A stretch of 31,912 bases of DNA from VBDM01 sp049663805. Its GTDB lineage: Bacteria > Pseudomonadota > Gammaproteobacteria > Burkholderiales > SG8-39. The stretch lies in contig JBATEB010000327.1 in the NCBI GenBank assembly GCA_049663805.1, positions 1-31,912 of the forward strand. The letters are read 5' to 3'. The position numbers and the translations under genes are program-made. Below are positions 15,208 to 24,944 of the stretch, in pieces; position 1 is the first letter of the stretch; every line of letters starts with the position of its first letter. The notes beneath the pieces were generated by a model that was given only the letters and a program-made list of their open reading frames with translations, ran no database searches and was not told where the DNA came from.

Positions 15208-18200
15208 ATGAATCCGTCGCGGCCGTTCATCCTCCGGCCGGTGGCGACCTCCTTGCTGATGACCGCGATCCTGCTCGCGGGGGCGATCGCCTACAGGCTG
15301 CTGCCGCTCTCGGCGCTGCCCGAGGTCGATTACCCGACCATCCAGGTCGTCACCTTCTATCCGGGCGCGAGTCCCGAGGTGATGACCTCGTCGGTGACCG
15401 CGCCGCTCGAACGCCAGTTCGGGCAGATGCCGGCCCTGAGACGGATGTCCTCGACCAGCTCGGGCGGCGCCTCGGTGATCACCCTGCAATTCAGCCTGGA
15501 TCTGTCGCTGGATGTCGCCGAGCAGGAAGTGCAGGCGGCGATCAACGCCGGCTCGAATTTCCTGCCGCAGGACCTGCCGGCGCCGCCGGTCTACAGCAAG
15601 GTCAATCCGGCCGATGCGCCCATCCTCACGCTCGGGATCAGCTCGAAGACCCTGCCCCTGCCCGAGGTGCAGAACCTGGTCGACACCCGCCTCGCGCAGA
15701 AGATCTCGCAGCTGCCCGGCGTGGGTCTGGTGATGCTCTCGGGCGGGCAGCGGCCGGCGGTCCGGGTGCAGGCCAACCCGCGCGCGCTTGCGGCGCAGGG
15801 TCTTTCGCTCGAGGACGTGCGGATCGCGATCGCGGCGGCGAACGTCAACCAGGCGAAGGGCAGCTTCGACGGACCGAGCCGCGCCTTTACCATCGACGCC
15901 AACGACCAGTTGCGCTCGGCGGCCGAGTACCGCGCGGTCGTCGTGGCGTATCGAAACGACAAGAGCGGCAGCGGCGCGCCGATTCTCCTGTCGGACGTCG
16001 CCGACGTGGTCGAGGACGCGGAGAACGTGCGCCTCGCCGCCTGGATGAACGAGGTTCCCGCGGTGATCCTCAGCGTCCAGCGCCAGCCCGGCGCGAACGT
16101 GATCGAAGTGGTCGATCGCGTGAAACGCCTGCTGCCCCAGCTGGCCGCTTCGCTTCCGGCGGCGGTCGAGGTCGCGACGCTCACCGACCGCACCCTCACC
16201 ATCCGCGCCTCGGTGCGGGCGGTGCAGTTCGAGCTGCTGCTCGCGGTGGCGCTGGTGGTCATGGTGATCTTTCTTTTCCTGCGCACCGCCGCCGGCACCC
16301 TCATCCCGAGCGTCGCCGTCCCGCTGTCGCTGGTCGGCACCTTCGGCGTGATGTATCTCGCCGGATTCAGCATCAACAATCTGACGCTGATGGCGCTCAC
16401 CATCGCCACCGGTTTCGTCGTCGACGACGCGATCGTCATGATCGAGAACATCTCCCGCTATGTCGAGGAGGGAGAGCCGCCGCTCCAGGCCGCGCTCAAG
16501 GGGGCCAAGCAGATCGGCTTTACCATCATCTCGCTCACTTTCTCGCTGATCGCGGTGCTCATCCCGCTGCTCTTCATGGGCGAGGTGGTGGGGCGCCTGT
16601 TCCGCGAATTCGCGATCACCCTGGCGGTCGCGATCCTGATCTCGGCGGTGGTGTCGCTGACCCTCACGCCGATGATGTGCGCGAGGCTCCTCAGGAAAAA
16701 GCCCGAGGCGGAACAGGGGCGGTTCTATCGCGCCATGGGGCGCGGGCTCGACCGGGTGATCCGGCGCTACGGGGAAATGCTCGAGTGGGTGCTCGAGCGG
16801 CAGACCGCGACCCTGTGGGTGTTCCTCGGGACGCTCGCGCTCTCGGTGATCCTGTACGCGGCGATTCCCAAGGGCTTCTTCCCGCTGCAGGACACCGGGG
16901 TCATCCAGGGAATCTCGCAGGCGTCGCAGTCGATTTCGTTCCCGGCCATGGCCGAGCGCCAGCAGGCGCTGGGGCGGGCCCTTCTCGAGGATCCGGCGGT
17001 CGAGAGCCTGTCCTCGTTCATCGGCGTCGACGGCGCCAACACCACGCTCAACAGCGGGCGCATCCTGATCAACCTGAAGCCCAAGGCGCGGCGCGAGAGC
17101 GATATCGGCCGGGTGATCCGCGGCCTGCAGGAGCGGGTCGCGCGGGTCGAGGGCATTTCCCTCTACATGCAGCCGATCCAGGACCTCACCATCGAGGACC
17201 GCGTCAGCCGCACCCAATACCAGTTCACCGTCGAGGACGCGAACCCCGCGGAGCTCGCCCAGGTCGTCCACCGCCTGGTCGAGCGCCTTGCCGCCTTGCC
17301 CCAGCTCGCCGACGTCGCGAGCGACCTTCAGGACCAGGGCCTGCAGGCTTTTCTGTCGATCGACCGGGACACGGCGGGGCGCCTCGGCATCACTCCCGCG
17401 GCGATCGACTCCGCGCTGTACAGCGCCTTCGGCCAGCGCCTGATCTCGACCATCTTCACACAGTCGAACCAGTACCGGGTCGTGCTCGAGGTGAAACCGG
17501 AGTTCCGCCTGGGTCCCGGCGCGCTGCGCGACATCCATGTCGCCTCCGCCTCCGGCGCGCAGATTCCCCTGAGCGCGATCACCACCGTCACCGAGAGGCG
17601 GGGCCTGCTCGCGGTCAATCACATCGCGCAGTTCCCGGCCGCGACCATTTCCTTCAACCTCGCTCCGGGCGCTTCGCTGGGGGAGGCGGTGCGCGCGATC
17701 GAGGCGGAAGCGCAGGCTCTTCCCGCTTCGGTGCGCACCGGTTTCCAGGGCGCGGCGCTCGCCTTTCGCGCGTCGCTGGCGAACGAGCTGCTGCTGATCC
17801 TCGCGGCGATCGTCACCATGTACATCGTGCTGGGGGTGCTGTACGAGAGCTACATTCACCCGGTCACCATTCTCTCGACGCTGCCCTCGGCGGGCGTGGG
17901 CGCGCTGCTCGCGCTGCTCCTCGCCCGCAGCGATCTCGGCGTGATCGCCGTGATCGGGATCATCCTGCTCATCGGCATCGTCAAGAAGAACGCCATCATG
18001 ATGATCGACTTCGCCCTCGATGCCGAGCGCAAGGAGGGCAAGAGTCCGCGCGAGGCGATCACCCAGGCGTGCCTGCTGCGCTTCCGCCCGATCATCATGA
18101 CCACGCTCTCGGCGCTGCTCGGCGCGCTGCCGCTCATGCTCGGCACGGGCGTCGGCTCCGAGCTGCGCCATCCGCTGGGCATTACCATGGTCGGGGGGCT

Positions 18201-18339
18201 CATCGTGAGCCAGGCGCTCACCCTCTTCACCACGCCGGTGATCTACCTGTGGTTCGACCGGCTGGCGCGGCGGGTCCGGTCACCCGCCGGCGCCGCATCG
18301 GAAAACGCCTCGAAGGGGAACGGCCGTGAACCTGCCTGA
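15208..18339 (+). CDS. mdtB: RND multidrug efflux pump, MdtB type
   Basis: This 1043-residue proton-driven pump of the HAE-RND family is organised as 12 transmembrane helices and two large periplasmic loops. The N-terminus NPSRPFILRPVATSLLM is typical of MdtB. The proton-relay aspartates are D406 and D407 in GFVVDDAIVMIEN on helix 4, and helix 10 contains GIVKKNAIMMIDFAL. FFPLQDTGVIQG marks the second loop. In E. coli, MdtB forms a heterotrimer with MdtC (two MdtB, one MdtC), exporting bile salts, novobiocin and similar amphiphiles. Here, as there, both pump genes lie in tandem, which fits the heteromeric type. The end overlaps mdtC by 14 bases. Confidence 0.93.
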   Translation: MNPSRPFILRPVATSLLMTAILLAGAIAYRLLPLSALPEVDYPTIQVVTFYPGASPEVMTSSVTAPLERQFGQMPALRRMSSTSSGGASVITLQFSLDLSLDVAEQEVQAAINAGSNFLPQDLPAPPVYSKVNPADAPILTLGISSKTLPLPEVQNLVDTRLAQKISQLPGVGLVMLSGGQRPAVRVQANPRALAAQGLSLEDVRIAIAAANVNQAKGSFDGPSRAFTIDANDQLRSAAEYRAVVVAYRNDKSGSGAPILLSDVADVVEDAENVRLAAWMNEVPAVILSVQRQPGANVIEVVDRVKRLLPQLAASLPAAVEVATLTDRTLTIRASVRAVQFELLLAVALVVMVIFLFLRTAAGTLIPSVAVPLSLVGTFGVMYLAGFSINNLTLMALTIATGFVVDDAIVMIENISRYVEEGEPPLQAALKGAKQIGFTIISLTFSLIAVLIPLLFMGEVVGRLFREFAITLAVAILISAVVSLTLTPMMCARLLRKKPEAEQGRFYRAMGRGLDRVIRRYGEMLEWVLERQTATLWVFLGTLALSVILYAAIPKGFFPLQDTGVIQGISQASQSISFPAMAERQQALGRALLEDPAVESLSSFIGVDGANTTLNSGRILINLKPKARRESDIGRVIRGLQERVARVEGISLYMQPIQDLTIEDRVSRTQYQFTVEDANPAELAQVVHRLVERLAALPQLADVASDLQDQGLQAFLSIDRDTAGRLGITPAAIDSALYSAFGQRLISTIFTQSNQYRVVLEVKPEFRLGPGALRDIHVASASGAQIPLSAITTVTERRGLLAVNHIAQFPAATISFNLAPGASLGEAVRAIEAEAQALPASVRTGFQGAALAFRASLANELLLILAAIVTMYIVLGVLYESYIHPVTILSTLPSAGVGALLALLLARSDLGVIAVIGIILLIGIVKKNAIMMIDFALDAERKEGKSPREAITQACLLRFRPIIMTTLSALLGALPLMLGTGVGSELRHPLGITMVGGLIVSQALTLFTTPVIYLWFDRLARRVRSPAGAASENASKGNGREPA

Positions 18340-21300
18340 ACCCTTCATCCGGCGGCCGGTCGCCACGACCCTGCTCACCGCCGGCGTCGCGCTCGCCGGC
18401 GCCGTCGCCTTCTGGCTGCTGCCCGTCGCGCCGCTGCCGCAGGTGGATTTCCCGACGATCTCGGTGCAGGCCCAGCTTCCGGGGGCGAGCCCCGAAGTGA
18501 TGGCGGCGACGGTGGCGACACCGCTCGAGCGCGCGCTGGGGCGCATCGCCGGCGTGACCGAGATGACCTCGTCCTCCTCGCTCGGCAGCACCCGCATCAC
18601 GCTGCAGTTCGATCTCGATCGCTCGATCGACGGCGCGGCGCGCGACGTCCAGGCGGCAATCAACGCCGCGCGCAGCCAGCTGCCCACCAGCCTGCCGCGC
18701 AACCCCACCTATCGCAAGGTGAACCCGGCCGACGCGCCGATCATGATCCTCGCGCTCACCTCCGACACGCAGGACCGCGGCCAGATGTACGACGCCGCCT
18801 CGACCCTGCTCGCTCAGAAGATCTCCCAGGCGAGCGGCGTCGGCCAGGTCACGGTCGGCGGGGCCTCGCTGCCGGCGGTGCGGGTCGAGCTCAATCCCAT
18901 GACCCTGAACCAGTACGGGATCGGCCTGGAGGAGGTGCGCGCGGCAATCGCCGGCGCGAACGCCAACCGGCCCAAGGGCTCGGTCGAGGAGGGCGAGCGC
19001 CGCTGGCAGATCCAGGCCGACGACCAGGCGAAGAAGGCGAGCCAGTACATCCCGCTGATCGTCGCATGGCGGACGGATAAAAGCGGCAACGGCGCCGCGG
19101 TGCGCCTGTCCGACGTCGCCGAGGTGGTCGATTCGGTGGAGGACCTGCGCAACGCGGGCTCCTCGAACGGGCGGCCCTCGGTGCTGGTCATCATCTACCG
19201 GCAGCCCAACGCCAACATCATCGAGACGGTCGAGCGCGTGCACGAGCAGCTGCCGCTGCTGCGGGCCTCGATTCCGGCGGCGATCAACCTCGAGGTGGTG
19301 CTCGAGCGCACCAGCACCATCCGCGCCTCCCTCTACGAAGTCGAGAGGACGCTCGCGCTCGCGACCGCGCTGGTGATCCTGGTGGTGTTCCTGTTCCTGC
19401 GCAGCGGCCGCGCGACCCTGATCCCGGCGGTCGCGGTCCCGGTGTCGCTGGTGGCGACCTTCGGCGTCATGTACCTCGCGGACTTCAGCCTCAACAATCT
19501 TTCGCTGATGGCGCTCACCATCGCCACCGGCTTCGTCGTCGACGACGCGATCGTGGTCCTGGAGAACGTATCGCGCCATATCGAGCGCGGCGTGCCGCCG
19601 TTCCAGGCGGCGCTCAGAGGGTCGCGCGAAGTGAGCTTCACGGTGGTGTCGATGAGCCTGTCGCTGATCGCGGTGTTCATCCCCATCCTGCTGATGGGGG
19701 GCATCGTCGGGCGGCTGTTCCGGGAGTTCGCGGTGACCCTCTCGGTCGCGATCCTGGTGTCGCTCGCCGTTTCGCTCACCACCACGCCCATGATGTGCGC
19801 GCGGCTGCTCAAGGGGAAGGCCGAGCGCGCCCCCGGCCGCTTCGCTCTCGCGAGCGAGCGCATCTTCCGCTGGATGCTCGCCGAGTACGAGGCGAGCCTC
19901 GCCTGGGCGCTGCGGCACTCGCGGCTGATGATGCTGATCCTCGCCGCGACGATCGGTCTGAACGTCACCCTGTACGTCCATATTCCGAAGGGTTTCTTTC
20001 CCCAGCAGGACGTCGGGCGGATGATCGGCTTCATCCAGGCCGATCAGGGCATCTCCTTCCAGGCGATGAGCCAGAAACTCGCCGATTTCATCGAGGTCGT
20101 GCGCAGCGACCCGGCGGTCGAGAACGTGGTCGGCTTCACCGGCGGCGGCCGGCGCAACTCCGGGTTCATGTTCATGTCCCTGAAACCCCTCAAGGAGCGC
20201 CGGGTCTCGGCCGACCGGGTGGTGGCGCGGCTGCGCCCGAAGCTCGCGCAGGTGCCGGGCGCGAGCCTGTTCCTCGTCCCGGTGCAGGACATTCGCGCCG
20301 GCGGGCGCCAGTCGGGCGCCCAATACCAGTACACGCTGCAGGCGGACGATCTCTCGGACCTGCGCCTGTGGGAGCCGAGGGTGCGGCGCGCGCTCGCCGA
20401 GCTGCCCGAGCTCGCCGATGTCAACACCGATCGGGAGGAAAAGGGGCTGCAAACGACCCTGGTGATCGATCGGGCGGCGGCCGCCCGCGTCGGCATCACG
20501 ACCAGGATGATCGACCAGACGCTGTACAACGCCTTCGGCCAGGCGCAGGTTTCGACGATCTACGAGAACCTCAACCAGTATCACGTCGTGATGGAAGTCG
20601 CGCCGCGGTATTGGCAGAGCCCGGAGGCGCTGGCGAACATCCACGTGCTTTCCCCGGCCAGGGGCCAGGTGCCGCTGTCGGCGATCTCGCGCTATGAGGC
20701 GAGCACGGCTCCGCTCTCGGTCAATCACCAGGGGCAGTTCGTCGCTTCGACTATTTCCTTCAACCTGCCCCTCGGCGTGTCGCTGGGCGACGCGACCCGG
20801 GCGATCGACGACGCCATGGCGCGCCTCGGCGTGCCAACGACGGTGCATGGGGGTTTCCAGGGAACGGCGCGCGCCTTCCAGGCGTCGCTCGACAGCCAGC
20901 CCTGGCTGATTCTCGCCGCGCTGGTCGCGGTCTACATCGTGCTCGGCATCCTTTACGAGAGCACGGTTCACCCGCTCACGATCCTGTCGACGCTGCCCTC
21001 GGCGGGACTGGGCGCGCTGCTCGCGCTGATGGCGTTTCGCACCGAGTTCAGCCTCATCGCGCTGATCGGGGTCATCCTCCTCATCGGCATCGTCAAGAAG
21101 AACGCCATCATGATGATCGACTTCGCGATCCAGGCCGAGCGCGAGCGCAGCCTGAGCCCCGAAAAGGCGATCTTCGAGGCGTGCCTGCTGCGCTTTCGCC
21201 CGATCATGATGACGACGATGGCGGCGATGCTGGGCGCGCTGCCGCTCGCGATCGGCTTCGGCGACGGCGCCGAGTTGCGCCGCCCCTTGGGCATATCGAT

Positions 21301-21439
21301 CCTCGGCGGCCTGATCGTCAGCCAGCTCCTCACGCTGTACACGACCCCGGTCGTCTACCTCTACCTCGACCGCTTCGGCCTGTGGTGCCGGCGGCTGCGG
21401 ACCCGCCGACCGGCGCAAGACCTCCCGGGGGCCGGGTGA
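18326..21439 (+). CDS. mdtC: RND multidrug efflux pump, MdtC type
   Basis: This 1037-residue RND pump is a paralogue of the preceding gene, with start GTG at 18326 inside its end and AAGGGGA upstream. N-terminus NLPEPFIRRPVATTLL is MdtC-like. The proton-relay D406-D407 pair (GFVVDDAIVVLEN) and IGIVKKNAIMMIDFAI on helix 10 are conserved, as is FFPQQDVGRMIGFIQADQG. The periplasmic loops differ clearly from MdtB, so the two are old paralogues, not a recent duplication. It would pair with MdtB in one pump trimer in the inner membrane. Its stop overlaps the outer-membrane factor start (GTGA, 21436-21439). Confidence 0.93.
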   Translation: MNLPEPFIRRPVATTLLTAGVALAGAVAFWLLPVAPLPQVDFPTISVQAQLPGASPEVMAATVATPLERALGRIAGVTEMTSSSSLGSTRITLQFDLDRSIDGAARDVQAAINAARSQLPTSLPRNPTYRKVNPADAPIMILALTSDTQDRGQMYDAASTLLAQKISQASGVGQVTVGGASLPAVRVELNPMTLNQYGIGLEEVRAAIAGANANRPKGSVEEGERRWQIQADDQAKKASQYIPLIVAWRTDKSGNGAAVRLSDVAEVVDSVEDLRNAGSSNGRPSVLVIIYRQPNANIIETVERVHEQLPLLRASIPAAINLEVVLERTSTIRASLYEVERTLALATALVILVVFLFLRSGRATLIPAVAVPVSLVATFGVMYLADFSLNNLSLMALTIATGFVVDDAIVVLENVSRHIERGVPPFQAALRGSREVSFTVVSMSLSLIAVFIPILLMGGIVGRLFREFAVTLSVAILVSLAVSLTTTPMMCARLLKGKAERAPGRFALASERIFRWMLAEYEASLAWALRHSRLMMLILAATIGLNVTLYVHIPKGFFPQQDVGRMIGFIQADQGISFQAMSQKLADFIEVVRSDPAVENVVGFTGGGRRNSGFMFMSLKPLKERRVSADRVVARLRPKLAQVPGASLFLVPVQDIRAGGRQSGAQYQYTLQADDLSDLRLWEPRVRRALAELPELADVNTDREEKGLQTTLVIDRAAAARVGITTRMIDQTLYNAFGQAQVSTIYENLNQYHVVMEVAPRYWQSPEALANIHVLSPARGQVPLSAISRYEASTAPLSVNHQGQFVASTISFNLPLGVSLGDATRAIDDAMARLGVPTTVHGGFQGTARAFQASLDSQPWLILAALVAVYIVLGILYESTVHPLTILSTLPSAGLGALLALMAFRTEFSLIALIGVILLIGIVKKNAIMMIDFAIQAERERSLSPEKAIFEACLLRFRPIMMTTMAAMLGALPLAIGFGDGAELRRPLGISILGGLIVSQLLTLYTTPVVYLYLDRFGLWCRRLRTRRPAQDLPGAG

Positions 21440-22842
21440 AGAGCGGCCTGCCGCTGCTCGCTGCGCTCGCGCTCGCCGCCGGCTGCGCGGCCGGCCCCGA
21501 TTACCGGCGCCCTGAGATCGAGGCCGTCCCCGAATACAAGGAGGCCGGCGACTGGAAGCTCGCGCAACCGCAGGATGCTCTGGAGCGCGGCAAGTGGTGG
21601 GAGGTCTTCGCCGACCGGCAGCTCGGCGCGCTCGTCGAGCAGGTCGAGGTGTCCAATCAGAACGTGCGCGTCGCGGAAGCCCGCTTCCGCCAGGCGCAGG
21701 CCCTGCTGACCTCCTCGCGTTCGGCGTACTACCCGACGCTCGATGCGGACGTTTCGCTGACCCGCAGCCGCTCGCCCACCGGCGTGATCGGCGGCACCAC
21801 CGCCGGGCGCATCATCACCAACCGCTCCGCGAGCCTCAACTCCCGGTGGGAGGCGGACCTGTGGGGCCGGCTGCGGCGTACGGTCGAATCGGTCGAGGCG
21901 AACGCCCAGGCGAGCGCGGCCGATCTCGTGGCGGCACGCCTGTCGCTGCAGGCCGAGCTCGCCGCGAATTACTTCCAGCTGCGCGCGCTCGATGCGCAGC
22001 AGCAGCTGCTCGAGGACACGGTCGCCGCGTTCCGGAGATCGCTCGAGTTGACGCGCAACCGCTACGCGGCCGGCGTCGCCGCGAAAGTCGACGTGGCGCA
22101 GGGCGAGACGCAGTTGAAGAGCACGCAGGCCCAGGCGCTCGATCTGGGCGTGCAGCGCGCGCAACTCGAGCACGCGATCGCGGTCCTGGTCGGCAGGCCG
22201 CCCTCGGGATTCTCGATCGCCGCGGTTCCCCTCTCGGCGACGCCGCCGCGCATCCCGCCGGGACTGCCCTCGGCGCTGCTCGAGCGCCGTCCCGACATCG
22301 CTGCGGCCGAGCGCCGCGTCGCCGCGGCGAACGCGCAGATCGGGGTGGCGAAGGCCGCCTACTTTCCCTCGCTCACGCTGTCCGCCTCGTACGGCTCGCG
22401 CAGCGCCGACGCCGCGCAGTGGCTGACCGCGCCCAGCCGCTTCTGGTCGATCGGTCCGGCGCTCGCGCAGTCGATCTTCGACGCCGGCCTGCGTCGCGCG
22501 CAAACCGCGCAGGCGATCGCCGCCTACGACGCCACCGTGGCCGAGTACCGCCAGGCGGTGCTCGCCGGCTTCCAGGAAGTCGAGGACAACCTCGCGGCGC
22601 TGCGCATTCTGGAGGAGGAGGCGAAAGTGCAGGAGGAGGCGGTGCGCGCGGCGCGCGAGTCGGTCGAGCTCACCCTCAACCAGTACAAGGCCGGCACGGT
22701 GAGCTACACCAACGTGGTGACGGCGCAGACCGCGCAGCTCGCGAACGAGCGGGCGGCGGCGGGCATTCTCGGGCGCAGGCTCGTCGCGGCGGTGGGATTG
22801 ATCAAAGCGCTGGGCGGCGGGTGGAGCGCCGCGGAGCTCTAG
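21436..22842 (+). CDS. Outer-membrane efflux channel lipoprotein (NodT/OprM family)
   Basis: This 468-residue TolC-like lipoprotein has a signal peptide ending in a lipobox (AAGC, with C17), so it would be lipidated and inserted in the outer membrane. Start GTG 21436 overlaps mdtC; the frame is open upstream, but only as a shadow of that gene. GPDYRRPEIEAVPEYKEAGDW is the NodT/OprM N-terminal pattern. Two long repeated helical hairpins follow, for example ELAANYFQLRALDAQQQLLEDTVAAFRRSLELTRNRYAAGVAAKVDVAQGE and its copy with ESVELTLNQYKAGTVSYTNVVTAQTAQLANE. The channel completes the tripartite exporter. A perfect palindromic repeat starts one base after its stop and may end transcription of the operon. 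Confidence 0.92.
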   Translation: MKSGLPLLAALALAAGCAAGPDYRRPEIEAVPEYKEAGDWKLAQPQDALERGKWWEVFADRQLGALVEQVEVSNQNVRVAEARFRQAQALLTSSRSAYYPTLDADVSLTRSRSPTGVIGGTTAGRIITNRSASLNSRWEADLWGRLRRTVESVEANAQASAADLVAARLSLQAELAANYFQLRALDAQQQLLEDTVAAFRRSLELTRNRYAAGVAAKVDVAQGETQLKSTQAQALDLGVQRAQLEHAIAVLVGRPPSGFSIAAVPLSATPPRIPPGLPSALLERRPDIAAAERRVAAANAQIGVAKAAYFPSLTLSASYGSRSADAAQWLTAPSRFWSIGPALAQSIFDAGLRRAQTAQAIAAYDATVAEYRQAVLAGFQEVEDNLAALRILEEEAKVQEEAVRAARESVELTLNQYKAGTVSYTNVVTAQTAQLANERAAAGILGRRLVAAVGLIKALGGGWSAAEL

Positions 22843-22944
22843 AAAACCGGGGACAGACCACGGTTTTCCAGACTGCGCGCAGCGTGGAGGGGTTGCCGGG
22901 AGTCGTCGAACTCCGCTCCCAAAACCGTGGTCTGTCCCCGGTTT
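22843..22944. repeat. REP/BIME-like paired palindrome between the RND operon and glyA
   Basis: Two 24-base arms (22844-22867 and 22921-22944) are perfect inverted copies. They flank 53 bases that contain a further small stem (GGAGT and ACTCC). Each arm is itself a hairpin: AAAACCG at one end pairs with CGGTTTT at the other. The core GGGGACAGACCACGG is the same motif found at 12562-12579. In RNA the pair could act as a strong structure, ending or stabilising the RND transcript. As DNA it looks like a REP doublet. Confidence 0.8.
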
Positions 22945-22959
22945 GCCCGCATCAGCGCA

Positions 22960-22968
22960 TGCTAAAAT
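22960..22968 (+). promoter_or_regulatory. glyA: Extended -10 promoter for glyA
   Basis: TGCTAAAAT is a good extended -10 element (TG, one base, TAAAAT), about 30 bases before the glyA ATG. It lies in the small palindrome GCGCAT-GCTAAA-ATGCGC (22955-22972), which could also be an operator. No good -35 is at the right distance, so the extended -10 would carry recognition. The right arm of the palindromic repeat ends 15 bases upstream. Confidence 0.5.
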
Positions 22969-22999
22969 GCGCCCTCGCTCGCCACCCTCATCGGATAAA

Positions 23000-24283
<1,284 letters not shown>

Positions 24284-24290
24284 GTTTTGA

Positions 24291-24462
24291 TCCCCTCCCT
24301 GGATAAGGAGGGGTGGCGCGAAGCGCCGGGGTGGTTCGAGCGCAAACCTCACCACCCCGCCGGCTTCGCCGGCACCCCTCCTCGGTGAGGAGGGGAAATG
24401 ATAGACGTACCATTCGCCGGCACCCCTCCCCGGTGAGGAGGGGAAAATAATGGACGCACCAT
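24291..24462. repeat. Composite palindromic element between glyA and nrdR
   Basis: Copy A (24291-24335) and copy B (24351-24396) are imperfect inverted copies of one unit. Each unit has a hairpin with arms CCCCTCC and GGAGGGG and a second hairpin around GCGAAGC or GCGAAGCC-type loops. Outermost, CGGGGTGGT (24327-24335) pairs with ACCACCCCG (24351-24359). A partial third copy (24415-24444) arose by tandem duplication of a 47-48-base block (24367-24413 and 24415-24462). The element fills the whole gap and supplies purine-rich sequence in front of nrdR. Confidence 0.75.
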
Positions 24463-24464
24463 GA
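24450..24464 (+). other. Four-codon reading frame overlapping the nrdR start
   Basis: GAGGAGGGG (24435-24443), provided by the repeat, is an excellent ribosome binding site, but is 17 bases from the nrdR ATG, which is too far for direct use. Six bases after it lies ATG GAC GCA CCA TGA. The stop TGA overlaps the nrdR start codon (ATGA, 24461-24464). Ribosomes could initiate here, terminate and restart on nrdR. This is a hypothesis from spacing alone. Confidence 0.35.
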
Positions 24465-24943
24465 AATGTCCTTTCTGCAAAGCTGAAGATACCGCCGTCA
24501 TCGACTCGCGCGAGTCCGAGGACGGGGACAGCGTCCGGCGGCGGCGCCAGTGCGAATCCTGCGACAAGCGCTTCACGACCTACGAGCGGGTCGAGCTTTC
24601 GATGCCGATGGTGGTCAAGACCAACGGCAACCGCGTTCCCTACGACGGCGAGAAGATCCGCACCGGCTTCATGCGCGCGCTGCACAAGCGGCCGGTGCCG
24701 ACCGAGTACGTCGAGCAGGCGATCAACCGCATCGAGCAGCGCATCCTCGCGCTGGGCGAGCGCGAGATCGCGAGCCGCGTGATCGGCGAGATGGTGATGC
24801 GCGAGCTGAAGAAAATGGACGATGTCGCCTACATCCGCTTCGCCTCAGTGTACGAGGATTTCCAGCGCGTCGACGACTTCCGCGACGCGATTCTCGAAGT
24901 GAAGAAGCCCGGAGCCAAGCGCACCCGCCGCTCCGCCAAGTAA
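24461..24943 (+). CDS. nrdR: Transcriptional repressor NrdR
   Basis: This 160-residue NrdR has an N-terminal zinc ribbon with C3, C6 (CPFC) and C31, C34 (CESC) and conserved VIDSRESEDGDSVRRRRQC, then an ATP-cone from about residue 49 (VVKTNGNRVPYDGEKIRTGFMRAL) to about 139. NrdR senses ATP/dATP and represses ribonucleotide reductase genes by binding paired NrdR boxes. I saw no NrdR-box pair upstream of genes in this window, though this was read by eye. The usual length is about 150-165, so the gene is intact. It ends one base before ribD. Confidence 0.97.
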   Translation: MKCPFCKAEDTAVIDSRESEDGDSVRRRRQCESCDKRFTTYERVELSMPMVVKTNGNRVPYDGEKIRTGFMRALHKRPVPTEYVEQAINRIEQRILALGEREIASRVIGEMVMRELKKMDDVAYIRFASVYEDFQRVDDFRDAILEVKKPGAKRTRRSAK

Positions 24944-24944
24944 G

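Noticed and set aside
14989..21418. Two open frames of about 1060 codons on the minus strand opposite mdtB and mdtC
   Set aside because: Both mirror the paralogous pump genes in codon-complement composition. Their low-complexity Arg/Asp/His/Gln sequence has no recognisable fold.
15208..21439. mdtB and mdtC as a recent tandem duplication
   Set aside because: They share the membrane-helix motifs, but the periplasmic loops differ throughout, as in the ancient MdtB/MdtC paralogues that form one heteromeric pump.
24284..24460. FMN riboswitch or other metabolite leader upstream of nrdR-ribD
   Set aside because: None of the conserved FMN-aptamer blocks is present. The gap is explained by palindromic repeat copies.
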